64,000 nucleotides of DNA from Lewinellaceae bacterium (GTDB lineage: Bacteria > Bacteroidota > Bacteroidia > Chitinophagales > Saprospiraceae): the NCBI GenBank assembly GCA_020636095.1, contig JACJYN010000009.1:248001-312000 (forward strand). Reading direction: 5' to 3'. Every line of letters starts with the position of its first letter. Within the stretch, counting starts at the first letter, position 1. Under the pieces are notes generated by a model that was not told the origin of the DNA, made no database searches, and worked only from the letters and a program-made list of their open reading frames with translations. The position numbers were made by a program, and so were the translations under genes. Shown piece after piece: positions 63,999 to 64,000 of this stretch.

Positions 63999-64000
63999 CA

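Overview
The window looks like a chromosomal segment of a marine or freshwater Bacteroidota of the Saprospiria type (Lewinella/Haliscomenobacter-like). The evidence is two giant secreted proteins with the CHU_C gliding-motility C-terminal domain, proteins ending in type IX secretion sorting domains, SprB-type repeats, a Bacteroidota-style ExbB-ExbD-ExbD-TonB operon, FadN-type beta-oxidation genes, remnants of a hybrid two-component (kinase plus AraC) regulator, many exported caspase-fold/WD40 proteins, and candidate TAnnTTTG -7 promoter elements. I see no rRNA, tRNA, CRISPR array, prophage or replication origin.

Layout. 0-8.6 kb: two large surface or secreted repeat proteins (the first runs off the left edge). 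8.9-12.6 kb: fadA-fadN beta-oxidation pair on the minus strand. 13.0-15.6 kb: exbB-exbD-exbD-tonB energy-transduction operon. 15.8-18.6 kb: small exported peptide, folC, and a minus-strand envelope-stress-like trio (YtxH, holin-X-like, small coiled-coil). 18.9-24.8 kb: CXXC-less thioredoxin fold, ECF sigma factor, AI-2E permease, Dps, a PAS-sigma54 activator and a two-TM protein. 25.1-35.2 kb: GH3 enzyme, very basic 45-aa peptide, baeRF-type release-factor-like protein, NhaD antiporter, TreS-maltokinase fusion, GNAT acetyltransferase. 35.7-39.5 kb: tandem pair of T9SS-exported beta-helix-like proteins. 39.7-64 kb: an unusual cluster of exported proteins: two tandem coiled-coil/barrel paralogues, two HExxH-TPR metallopeptidase paralogues, a fibronectin-like secreted protein, one caspase-TPR protein and three caspase-WD40 proteins (one broken by many frameshifts, one running off the right edge), interrupted by an IS110 element and the debris of a hybrid two-component regulator.

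Mobile and repeated DNA. The intergenic regions are crowded with 90-215 bp imperfect palindromes that have perfect or near-perfect terminal inverted repeats (MITE-like). There are three copies of one 163-bp family (two identical, in opposite orientation, 35 kb apart), a related 164-bp element, two copies each of two ACTATTCAG-ended families, and several singletons. There are also GTTCG-rich low-complexity islands and an 11-unit 15-bp tandem repeat. At 55.0-57.1 kb a MITE and an IS110 bracket a fragment of a histidine kinase, and the AraC tail of apparently the same regulator lies beyond the MITE.

How the genes work together. The housekeeping blocks (beta-oxidation, TonB energisation, folate, trehalose/maltose-1-phosphate, Na+/H+ exchange, stress proteins) are ordinary. 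The candidate undescribed system is the 39.7-64 kb exported peptidase cluster. Caspase-fold enzymes with intact His-Cys dyads and signal peptides sit next to HExxH peptidases whose C-termini resemble SmpA/BamE. This suggests an envelope-located proteolytic module, but only co-location and architecture support that.
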